A DNA stretch of 64,000 nt from Dokdonella_A sp963758365 (GTDB lineage Bacteria > Pseudomonadota > Gammaproteobacteria > Xanthomonadales > Rhodanobacteraceae). Below are positions 1 through 7,195 of the stretch, in pieces. Position 1 is the first letter of the stretch; each line of letters starts with the position of its first letter. The notes under the pieces were generated by a model. The model worked only from the letters and a program-made list of their open reading frames with translations. It searched no databases and was not told where the DNA came from. The translations under genes and the position numbers were made by a program. The stretch is from positions 2,418,001 through 2,482,000 of the forward strand of contig CAVWVB010000001.1 in assembly GCA_963758365.1 (NCBI GenBank), given 5' to 3'.

Positions 1-76
1 ACCGCATCACGCCGACCGCCGAAATGTTCGCACGCGCGCATTGCGCAACCGCGCGGGCTGAGCGAGGCGCGCGGGC

Positions 77-148
77 GTCAGGTCGGCAAGCCGACCTGAC
101 CTACGATGCTGCGCGCGGGCGTCAGGTCGGCAAGCCGACCTGACCTAC
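77..148 (-). repeat. Two GTAG-headed REP hairpins in direct repeat
   Basis: Two copies of a perfect 10-bp inverted repeat, GTCAGGTCGG/CCGACCTGAC with a CAAG loop, sit at 77-100 and 121-144. Each is followed by CTAC, so on the minus strand each unit starts with the GTAG tetranucleotide. GTAG heads are the hallmark of REP families in Stenotrophomonas and other Xanthomonadales (SMAG-type) that are linked to RAYT transposases. No RAYT gene is visible in this window. Confidence 0.75.
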
Positions 149-192
149 GATGTGGCGTCGGCCGGCACACGTTCGAATCGCGTCGCGCCACC

Positions 193-217
193 GTAGGTCA
201 GGCCGCCCCGGCCTGAC
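193..217 (+). repeat. GTAG-headed REP hairpin, opposite orientation
   Basis: GTAG at 193-196 is followed by a perfect 9-bp inverted repeat GTCAGGCCG/CGGCCTGAC around a CCC loop (197-217). It is inverted relative to the units at 77-148, giving the head-to-head arrangement typical of BIMEs. The stem sequence differs (GGCCG instead of GGTCGG), so it is a sister subfamily. Confidence 0.7.
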
Positions 218-318
218 ATCGCGGAGTCGCGGCACCAGACCGCATCACGCCGACCGCCGAAATGTTCGCGCACGCGCGCATTGCGCAACCGCACGGGGCT
301 GAGCGAGGCGCGCGGGGC

Positions 319-423
319 GTCAGGTCGGCGCAGCCGACCTGACCTACGATGCTGCGTCGGCCGGCACACGTTCGAATCGCGCCGCGCCACCGTAGGTCAC
401 GCGCCGCGCCACCCCGGCCTGAC
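319..423. repeat. REP pair of the second repeat copy
   Basis: A minus-oriented unit lies at 319-347 (stem GTCAGGTCGG/CCGACCTGAC, 5-base loop CGCAG, then CTAC). A degenerate plus-oriented unit lies at 392-423 (GTAG at 392-395, ending GCCTGAC), in which the loop is enlarged by a GCGCCGCGCCAC-like insertion. This is the second copy of the arrangement at 77-217. Confidence 0.65.
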
Positions 424-436
424 ATCGCACCGACTC

Positions 437-2146
437 TCATTCGAATCCATCCGCGAAGATCGTGTCGCCGGCCTGGATAACGAGCAGGTTTGCGGACATC
501 GCGGGCAGGCCCGACAGCGTGAGTGCGCTGCCTGCCAGAGTGCCGCTGTCGATCGCATGCACCGGATGCGTCGCGTCGAATCCATAGAGCGTCCACGCGC
601 TGCCCGGCGCCGCGGCAAAATCCAGTGCGGCATCCTGCGCCGCCGTCGTCTTGTTGGTGAGCAGCACGAACGTGCGCGCGCCGGAGTGGAATGCGTAGGC
701 GCCGAGCACATCGACATCGGCGCTGTGGGCGGCGACGCTGTCGCCCTGCACGCGCGAATGCGCGCCGTCGTAGTCGAGGAACAACGTGAACGCGCGCTCG
801 ACCCGGGTGGTCGCGGCGGGCGCCACCCAGCGCGCGGCCATGTCGACACCCTCGCGCGCGAAGATCCCGAACAACTCCGCCTGCGCGACCGCGCCGCTGC
901 CGGTGCCGTCGTTGCCCCAGTTGTACTCGGTGATCGCGAGCCGGGTGCCAGGACAGTACTGGTCGATCCACGCGCGCACGCGCGGGATCAGCTCCGGCTT
1001 GTCGTAGTGGTTCGCGTCGAAGTCGCCGAGATCGGCGATCCACGACTCGGACACCCAGTCCGGATCGTAGAGTTCCCTGAGCGAACGCAGACGCAGCGCC
1101 GCGGTCGTGGCCGAGTCGTCGTCGCTGAGCGCGACGTTGCTGCCCTGCGGGTAATAGTGCAGGTCCAGGTAGTCGACCGCATGCGCGCCGCCCGCGAGCG
1201 GATTCGCGCAGATCTGCTGCAGGTACCAGGCGACGAACGGCAGGCCGCCATGCGCCTGGCGATCGGCACCATCGAGGCAGTTGTCCGCGGCCGAGCCGAA
1301 CAGGTCGCAGTAACCCCAGGTGACCGGGCCGGTGACTTGCGCGGCGGGATCCTGCTGCTTGATCGCGGCGCCGTAGTCCGCGGCCCTGCTCCAGGTCTCG
1401 TCGTAGGTGGTCGGCAGCGGATGCACGTCGCGATGCGTCGAGTTCCAGAGCATGACTTCGTTGTCGAGCGAGTAGAAGCGCACGCCGCCGGCTGCGGCGC
1501 CGCCGAACGTGGCCTGCAGGTGCGCGATCCAGCCACGCTGGAACGTGGCATCGGCCTCGCTCGAGGTGTCGTGCGGATCGTTGCCGGTCACCAGCGTGGC
1601 GCCGTCCGGGCGAATGCCGTTGCCCGCATCCGCGTCGAACGGATCGGTCGACTGCTGCGCGCCATAGCGCGCGACCGAAAACCCGGCGAAGTACGGATGC
1701 GTGAGCGGGCTGTCCGCGCGCGGAACCCAGCCGATGGTCGGGATCGTCATGAGTACGTCGCTGCCCGCGGCGCGCGTCTCGCCGACGAACGCATCCGCCG
1801 CGTTGCCGGCCGGCGGCACCTGGCTGCGGTCCACGGCACCCGGAATGTTCTCGTAGTAGTAGTCCGACGCGGTGTTGTGCACGTCGACCTGCCAGTTGTA
1901 GCGCGTCGTCGAGTTGCCGCCCCAGCGCCGCAGCGGGTAGCCGATCGCGGCATTGCGCGCGCCATCGCCGTACGACACGCCGAAGATCAGCGGGCTGAAC
2001 GCATGCACGTTGGCGGTCGCGTCGACGCTGACCGCGACTGCGGCGGCGGCGCGCTCGGGCAGCATCGCGCCGGTCGCGAGCGCGGCTGCGGCGACGAGGG
2101 CGCCGCCGAGCGCGTGCAAGCGGGTGGTCCTGCAAGCGGTGCGCAT
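437..2146 (-). CDS. Secreted glycoside hydrolase family 44 (endoglucanase/xyloglucanase type)
   Basis: The protein of about 569 residues opens with a cleavable signal peptide (MRTACR, then an Ala-rich hydrophobic core ending near RAAAAVA), so it is exported. The body shows GH44 hallmarks: RRWGGNSTTRYNWQ near residue 75, the acid/base Glu in SLDNEVMLWN (about residue 230) and the nucleophile Glu in AITEYNWGND (about 407). GH44 enzymes are retaining beta-1,4-glucanases acting on cellulose or xyloglucan; the substrate here is inferred. The ATG at 2146 is preferred over an upstream TTG at 2164 because GGAG lies 7 bases before it. The C-terminus ends in TIFADGFE, a tail shared with the two delta-60 proteins at 51-54 kb. 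Confidence 0.9.
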   Translation of the reverse strand: MRTACRTTRLHALGGALVAAAALATGAMLPERAAAAVAVSVDATANVHAFSPLIFGVSYGDGARNAAIGYPLRRWGGNSTTRYNWQVDVHNTASDYYYENIPGAVDRSQVPPAGNAADAFVGETRAAGSDVLMTIPTIGWVPRADSPLTHPYFAGFSVARYGAQQSTDPFDADAGNGIRPDGATLVTGNDPHDTSSEADATFQRGWIAHLQATFGGAAAGGVRFYSLDNEVMLWNSTHRDVHPLPTTYDETWSRAADYGAAIKQQDPAAQVTGPVTWGYCDLFGSAADNCLDGADRQAHGGLPFVAWYLQQICANPLAGGAHAVDYLDLHYYPQGSNVALSDDDSATTAALRLRSLRELYDPDWVSESWIADLGDFDANHYDKPELIPRVRAWIDQYCPGTRLAITEYNWGNDGTGSGAVAQAELFGIFAREGVDMAARWVAPAATTRVERAFTLFLDYDGAHSRVQGDSVAAHSADVDVLGAYAFHSGARTFVLLTNKTTAAQDAALDFAAAPGSAWTLYGFDATHPVHAIDSGTLAGSALTLSGLPAMSANLLVIQAGDTIFADGFE

Positions 2147-2273
2147 GGATCGACTCCGGGCCAACGGTGCCGCGACGCTAGTCGCGCGCGCGGCGCAAAT
2201 CCCGCGACGCGATCACACTCGTCATCGCCGAACCGCGCAGGCATGATGCAGGCCGACTCTTCTCAAAGCAGTC

Positions 2274-3335
2274 ATGCCCGCATCGAATCCCCCGAGCCTG
2301 CTCGCATGGTGCCGCCCCGGCTTCGAGGGCGAGTGCGCGCAGGAGCTCGCGATGCACGACGCGCATCATGCGGGCGCGGGTTTCGCACGCGCGACGCGGG
2401 GCAGCGGCTACGTCGAATTCGTCACCGCGGACGCCGACGCGCTCGCCGGGAACTGGCGCCGCCTCGTGTTCGCACGCCAGCTGCTGCGCGTGATCGGCAG
2501 CGCGCACGACCTGCCGCGCGACCGCCTCGGCGTGCTGCTGCCGATCATCGAAGCCGATTGCAGCGAACACGGCCGACGCTGGTGCGATGCCTGGGTCGAG
2601 GCGCCCGACAGCGACAGCGCGCGTGAGCTCGCACCGCTGTGTCGCGGCCTCGAAGCGGCCCTGATCGGCGTGCTCAAGCAGCGCAAGCTGATCGATCGCA
2701 ATTCGCACTGGCGGCTGCATCTGGGCCTGACCGCGACAGATGCCGCGTTCGTCGCCGCAGCAGACGTCCGCACGACCGCGCCGTGGCGCGGCGGCATCTT
2801 GCGCCTGAAGTTTCCGCCCGCGGCGCCGAGCCGTTCCACGCTGAAGCTCGAGGAAGCGCTGCTGACCCTGCTCGACGAGCGCGAGCGCGCGCACTGGCTC
2901 AAGCCCGGCATGCGCGCAGTCGATCTCGGTGCCGCACCGGGCGGCTGGACCTGGCAACTGGTCGCGCGCTCGCTGCATGTGACCGCGATCGACAACGGGC
3001 CGATGGACGCCGCGCTGCTCGACTCGGGGCTGGTCGAACATCTGCGCACGGACGGATTCCGCTATCGCCCGCACAAGGCCGTGGACTGGCTGGTCTGCGA
3101 CATGGTCGAGCAGCCGCGCCGGGTCGCCGAACTGATCGCCGACTGGCTCGCGCAGGGCTGGTGCCGTTACACGATATTCAATCTCAAGCTGCCGATGAAG
3201 AAGCGTCACGACGAGGTGCAGTCATGTCTCGCACTGCTGCGCGACGCGGTCGCCCATGCGGGTCGCCGGATCGAGCTGCGCGCGCGCCAGCTCTATCACG
3301 ATCGCGAGGAGATCACGGTGTTCGCGCATACCTGA
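2274..3335 (+). CDS. rlmM: 23S rRNA 2'-O-ribose C2498 methyltransferase RlmM
   Basis: The 353-residue cytoplasmic protein matches the RlmM family over its length. An N-terminal THUMP-type region (LLAWCRPGFEGECAQEL) is followed by a Rossmann methyltransferase with the SAM-binding motif DLGAAPGGWTWQL near residues 220-232. The catalytic Lys/Asp/Lys/Glu set is consistent with CDMVEQP and FNLKLPMKKRHDE. In E. coli it 2'-O-methylates C2498 of 23S rRNA. The gene is monocistronic, divergent from the GH44 gene, with about 130 bp between the two starts. The length is normal for the family. Confidence 0.93.
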   Translation: MPASNPPSLLAWCRPGFEGECAQELAMHDAHHAGAGFARATRGSGYVEFVTADADALAGNWRRLVFARQLLRVIGSAHDLPRDRLGVLLPIIEADCSEHGRRWCDAWVEAPDSDSARELAPLCRGLEAALIGVLKQRKLIDRNSHWRLHLGLTATDAAFVAAADVRTTAPWRGGILRLKFPPAAPSRSTLKLEEALLTLLDERERAHWLKPGMRAVDLGAAPGGWTWQLVARSLHVTAIDNGPMDAALLDSGLVEHLRTDGFRYRPHKAVDWLVCDMVEQPRRVAELIADWLAQGWCRYTIFNLKLPMKKRHDEVQSCLALLRDAVAHAGRRIELRARQLYHDREEITVFAHT

Positions 3336-3458
3336 ACATGCGCGCCCGCATCCGTCCTGTGATCCCGCGACATGAAATTGCAGGAATGATCGGTTACCGT
3401 TTCGTCTGTTGCCGATTCGGCCATGCGGAGAAAACAGCGAATGACACAGGGGACTTTC

Positions 3459-6287
3459 ATGCGTCGCGTGCTCGGCGCGACGGCCGTTCTTGCGATCTGC
3501 AGCGCGGGCGCCGCCGGCGCGACCGGCGTCGTGATCAGCCAGGTCTACGGCGGCGGCGGCAATTCCGGCGCGCCGCTGCAGAACGATTTCATCGAGCTGT
3601 TCAATGCGGGCAGCTCCGCGCAGAACCTGAACGGCTGGTCGGTGCAATACGCGTCGTCCACGGGATCGACCTGGAACAACCTGACCGAGCTGCCCGCATT
3701 CACGCTTCAGCCGGGCCAGTACCTGCTGATCCAGGAGGGCGCGGGGGCGGGCAACGGCGTGCCGCTGCCGACGCCCGACGTGACCGATCCGACACCGATT
3801 GCGATGTCGGGCACCAACGGCAAGGTCGCACTCGTGAACTCGACCACGCCGCTCAGCGGCGCCTGTCCGAGCGCCGACGCGAGCATCGTCGATTTCATCG
3901 GCTACGGCAGCGCCAATTGCGCCGAGGGCAGCGCGGCCGGAACGCTGAGCAACACGACCGCCGCATTGCGCAACGCGGGCGGATGCACGGACGACAACGA
4001 CAACAGCACCGACTTCACGGTCGACGCACCCGCGCCGCGCAACAGCGCGACGCCGCTCAATCCCTGCGCGGGAAGCGGCGGCGTGACCCTGTCGATCGCC
4101 GACGTCGGCGTCGACGAGGGCGATAGCGGAACCACGCCGGCGGTGTTCACGGTGATGCTCAGCGAGGCGACCGACAGCGACGTGACGTTCGACATCGCAA
4201 CCGCCGACGGCAGCGCGACCGCGGGCGTCGACTACGTCGCCAACAGCGCGACCGGCGTCGTGATTGCCGCAGGATCGACCACGGCCACGTTCACGGTACT
4301 CGTCGACGGCGATACCGCGCCCGAACCCGACGAGACCTTCAGCGTCGACGTCACCAACATCGCGGGCGGCGGCGTCACCACGACTTCCGCGACCGCGACC
4401 GGCACGATCGTCAACGACGATCCGCTGCGCATCTACGACATCCAGGGCGACGGCGTGCACTCGCCGTTTCTCAACGCGATCGTGACCACCAGCGGCGAAG
4501 TCACCGCGATCGGCGCGGGCGGCTTCTTCATGCAGGACGCGACCGGCGACGGCAACATCGACACCTCGGATGCGGTGTTCGTCTATACCGGAAACCAGAA
4601 TCCGGGCGGACTCGCGATCGGCAGCACTGCGACGGTCACCGCGAAACTCGTCGAGTTCTACGGGCTCACCGAGTTCACCAACTCGCCGACGCCGGTCATC
4701 ACCGTGCAGAACGGAACGCCGACGATCCAGCCGCTCGTGCTCGGCCCGGGCATGCCGTCGGCCGATCCGGGCCAGCCGTACTGCCACGGCAGCCTGACAC
4801 CGGCCGACGGTGTCGCTCTCGGCAACTTCCGCTGCCTGCAGAGCATGCTCGTGCGCGTCGACGACGGCGTGGTCAGCGCACCGAACTACTATTCGCCGAG
4901 CACGCCGCTCAGCGAGTTCTACGCGTACACCGCCGACCATCCGCGGCCGTTCCGCGGTCCGGGCCTGCTCTACGGCACCGTGATCGACAACCCGCCGCCG
5001 GGCTATCAGCCGCAGTTCTGGGACGGCGTGCCGCACGTGTTCGGCGTCGATACGGCCAAGTTGCTGACGCCGCAGGCGATGAATGCGGGCATGCACTTCA
5101 GCGCGAGCGGCATCATGGGATTCGATTTCGGCATCGGCATGCTCTGGCCGTTCGACTTCGAGGTCACCGACGCGGGTCCGCCGTATCCGATCCCGGTGCG
5201 CGCGACGCACGCGGGCAACCTTACGATCGGCTCGCAGAACATGCTGCGCTTCTTCAACGACGTGCACGACTCGGGCAGCATCGATACCTGCGCGGACACC
5301 AATCCCGGATCGTCCGACGTCTGTCCGACGCCGGCCGAGTTCGACGTGCGCCTGTCCAAGCTCTCGCGACAGGTCCGCGACGTGCTGCGTGCGCCAGCCG
5401 TGCTCGCCGCCGAGGAGGTCGAGAACCTCGCGACCCTGCAGGCGCTGGCCGACCGCATCCACGCGGACGATCCGGGCCTGACCTACGTGCCGTATCTGAT
5501 CGAGGGCAACGACGTCGGCGGCATCGACGTCGGCTTCCTCCTGCGCGGCGACATCGGCGTCAACGCGGTGACCCAGCTCGGCAAGAACACGCAGACCACC
5601 GACGGCTGCGGAGGCACGCCGCCGTGCCTGCTCAACGATCGGCCGCCGCTGTTGCTCGACGCGAACTTCGGCAGCCTGCACTTTGCAGTGCTCGCAATCC
5701 ACGACCGCTCGCTCAACGGCGTCGACGATCCCGCGAGCGGACCGCGGATTCGCATGAAGCGACTGGAACAGGCGCAGTACGTCGCCGCGATCGTGCAGAG
5801 CTGGCAGACCGGCGGCGTCTACACGCTGCCCGACGGCGACGTCGTGCCGAACCCCGATCCCGCGGTGCCGCTGGTCGTGCTCGGCGACTTCAACGGCTTC
5901 CAGTTCTCGGATGGCTACGTCGACGTGTATGGACAGATCGCGGGCACCGCGGTCGGGAGCGAGAACCTCGCATGGGCGGCGCCGATCACGAATCCGGCCA
6001 TGCATCCGGGCTGCAGGCGCCTGCGCGAAATCAGCGCGGTTCCCAACGTGGCGCCGCCATACTCGTTCCTGTTCGACGGCTACGCGCAGGAGCTCGACCA
6101 TGTGCTGCTGACCGATGCCGCCGACAGCCGCTGCAGCTACCTCAGCATCGCGCACGGCAACGCCGACATCCCCGAGGGCGCAGCCGCGACCACCGATCCG
6201 GGCACGCCGTTGCGCAGCGCGGACCACGATGGATTCGTGCTCCAGCTGACCGCCGACGCGCCGGCCGGTACCGGCCGCAGCAAGTAA
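3459..6287 (+). CDS. Secreted multidomain nuclease (lamin-tail, Calx-beta, EEP domain)
   Basis: About 942 residues with a signal peptide (MRRVLGATAVLAICSAGAAG). Order of domains: lamin-tail domain (VVISQVYGGGGNSG onward, roughly 20-140), Calx-beta domain (LSIADVGVDEGDSG and ATAGVDYVA, roughly 205-310), an OB-like region beginning IYDIQGDGVHSP, then a C-terminal endonuclease/exonuclease/phosphatase domain. EEP catalytic motifs are all visible: an Asn in IGSQNMLRFF, EEVEN, VVLGDFNGF and SADHDGFV. This matches the ExeM/NucH-like extracellular DNases of Gammaproteobacteria. The ATG at 3459 is chosen over 3423 because AGGGGA lies just upstream and the signal peptide then starts cleanly. Substrate preference (DNA) is inferred. 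Confidence 0.85.
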   Translation: MRRVLGATAVLAICSAGAAGATGVVISQVYGGGGNSGAPLQNDFIELFNAGSSAQNLNGWSVQYASSTGSTWNNLTELPAFTLQPGQYLLIQEGAGAGNGVPLPTPDVTDPTPIAMSGTNGKVALVNSTTPLSGACPSADASIVDFIGYGSANCAEGSAAGTLSNTTAALRNAGGCTDDNDNSTDFTVDAPAPRNSATPLNPCAGSGGVTLSIADVGVDEGDSGTTPAVFTVMLSEATDSDVTFDIATADGSATAGVDYVANSATGVVIAAGSTTATFTVLVDGDTAPEPDETFSVDVTNIAGGGVTTTSATATGTIVNDDPLRIYDIQGDGVHSPFLNAIVTTSGEVTAIGAGGFFMQDATGDGNIDTSDAVFVYTGNQNPGGLAIGSTATVTAKLVEFYGLTEFTNSPTPVITVQNGTPTIQPLVLGPGMPSADPGQPYCHGSLTPADGVALGNFRCLQSMLVRVDDGVVSAPNYYSPSTPLSEFYAYTADHPRPFRGPGLLYGTVIDNPPPGYQPQFWDGVPHVFGVDTAKLLTPQAMNAGMHFSASGIMGFDFGIGMLWPFDFEVTDAGPPYPIPVRATHAGNLTIGSQNMLRFFNDVHDSGSIDTCADTNPGSSDVCPTPAEFDVRLSKLSRQVRDVLRAPAVLAAEEVENLATLQALADRIHADDPGLTYVPYLIEGNDVGGIDVGFLLRGDIGVNAVTQLGKNTQTTDGCGGTPPCLLNDRPPLLLDANFGSLHFAVLAIHDRSLNGVDDPASGPRIRMKRLEQAQYVAAIVQSWQTGGVYTLPDGDVVPNPDPAVPLVVLGDFNGFQFSDGYVDVYGQIAGTAVGSENLAWAAPITNPAMHPGCRRLREISAVPNVAPPYSFLFDGYAQELDHVLLTDAADSRCSYLSIAHGNADIPEGAAATTDPGTPLRSADHDGFVLQLTADAPAGTGRSK

Positions 6288-6311
6288 CCGCTATCCTGTG
6301 CGGGGCTTGAC

Positions 6312-6342
6312 GAAGGGCCGGCAATGCCGGCCCTTCCTTTTT
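6312..6342 (+). terminator. Rho-independent terminator after the nuclease gene
   Basis: A perfect 11-bp stem GAAGGGCCGGC/GCCGGCCCTTC with an AAT loop is followed by CTTTTTG. It lies 25 bp after the nuclease stop and ends about 10 bases before the ATG of the next gene, so it could also act in that gene's leader. Confidence 0.8.
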
Positions 6343-6352
6343 GCGGATTGCA

Positions 6353-7063
6353 ATGAACCGATTGCGCGCGTTCCTGCCGTTGCTGCTGCTGATCGCGATC
6401 GGCATCGCGCTGCTCGCCTCGGGCGTGCTCGACCGCTTCGATCCGCATCACATCGCCGAGGAGCGCGCCATGCTGCGCCTCGACGTCGCGGTGCATCCGG
6501 TCCTCGCCGCGCTGCTTCAGGTCGGCCTCATGGTGCTCGCAATCGCGACCGGCATTCCCGGCGCGATCGTCATCGTGCTCGCGGGCGGCATGCTGTTCGG
6601 CACGGTCGCGGGCACCGTGCTGTCCTCGATCGGCGCGACGCTCGGTGCGCTGGTCCTGTTTCTTGCCAGCCGCGTCGCGTTCACCCAGGGCGGCCGGCCG
6701 GCACCCGCGCTCGTGGAACGCCTGCGCGCGGGCTATCACGCGTATCCGGTGAGCTTCACGATGTTCGTGCGCCTGGTGCCGTTCTTCCCGTTCGGTGCGG
6801 TCTCGGTCGCACTGGCCTGGCTGCGCTGCCCACTCTGGCTGTTCCTGACCGCGACCGTGTTCGGCGGTACCGTGATGGTCGCGTTCGAGACCGCGCTTGG
6901 CGCGGGACTGACCGAGACGATCGCGCGCGAAGGCGCGGTTTCGCTGAGCCTGTTCGCGCACCGTCGCGTGCTGCTGCCCTTGCTCGGCATGGCCGTACTC
7001 GCACTCACGCCGATCGTGCTGAGCCAGTTGCGGCGGCTCGCGCGGGGCAGAACCAAAGGCTGA
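6353..7063 (+). CDS. TVP38/TMEM64 (VTT domain) family membrane protein
   Basis: About 236 residues, mostly hydrophobic, with five to six predicted membrane helices. An N-terminal helix (AFLPLLLLIAIGIALLAS) is followed by the VTT core with IATGIPGAIVIVLAGGMLFG and FVRLVPFFPFGAVSVALAW, the paired Gly/Pro-rich re-entrant motifs typical of SNARE-associated/DedA-like proteins. Family members have been linked to lipid scrambling or transport; the function here is not determined. The ATG at 6353 follows a weak GGAT; a TTG four codons upstream is less likely. The gene follows a strong terminator and so should have its own promoter. Confidence 0.8.
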   Translation: MNRLRAFLPLLLLIAIGIALLASGVLDRFDPHHIAEERAMLRLDVAVHPVLAALLQVGLMVLAIATGIPGAIVIVLAGGMLFGTVAGTVLSSIGATLGALVLFLASRVAFTQGGRPAPALVERLRAGYHAYPVSFTMFVRLVPFFPFGAVSVALAWLRCPLWLFLTATVFGGTVMVAFETALGAGLTETIAREGAVSLSLFAHRRVLLPLLGMAVLALTPIVLSQLRRLARGRTKG

Positions 7064-7133
7064 GGTTCGTCTACCAGGTCGCTGGTCTCTCGTTGCGCCG
7101 TGTCTCCCGGCCCGCAACCTGGCGCAGCCCGCA

Positions 7134-7163
7134 TTGAGGCTGCGCGCGGCGTTCGGCTATGCT
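7134..7163 (+). promoter_or_regulatory. Possible sigma-70 promoter for the GH17-GT2 gene
   Basis: TTGAGG (7134-7139) and TATGCT (7158-7163) are separated by 18 bp, each matching the consensus at four of six positions. They lie about 33 bp before the proposed TTG start. A hairpin GCAGCC/GGCTGC overlaps the -35 region. Confidence 0.35.
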
Positions 7164-7195
7164 GGCCCGCTCCGTGTGCGCGAGTCGAGGCGCCG

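Larger units (their letters stand above)
1..428. repeat. Tandem ~238-bp repeat block built from REP-like hairpins
   Basis: The sequence beginning ACCGCATCACGCCGACCGCC at position 1 recurs at 239, so the block is two tandem copies. The second copy is shorter because the first holds an extra 44-bp repeat (77-120 and 121-164). Both contain near-perfect hairpins with a conserved GTAG head, plus a conserved linker with GTTCGAATCGCG. The block lies just past the 3' end of the GH44 gene and holds no credible gene. The architecture is that of clustered REP elements (BIME-like). The left boundary is cut by the window edge, so more copies may lie upstream. Confidence 0.8.

Noticed and set aside
1..428. 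CRISPR array
   Set aside because: Repeats are few, inverted as well as direct, and there are no regular unique spacers or cas genes. The pattern is REP/BIME.
198..2626. Long open frames on both strands over the GH44 gene (for example 198-2135 minus and 281-2626 plus)
   Set aside because: Arg/Ala/Gly-rich products with no domains that overlap a clear GH44 gene in another frame. High GC makes stop codons rare, so these are shadows.
3222..6227. 1001-codon minus-strand frame opposite the nuclease gene
   Set aside because: Antisense to a gene with signal peptide and catalytic motifs. The product is Arg/Val/Ala-rich without any family pattern.
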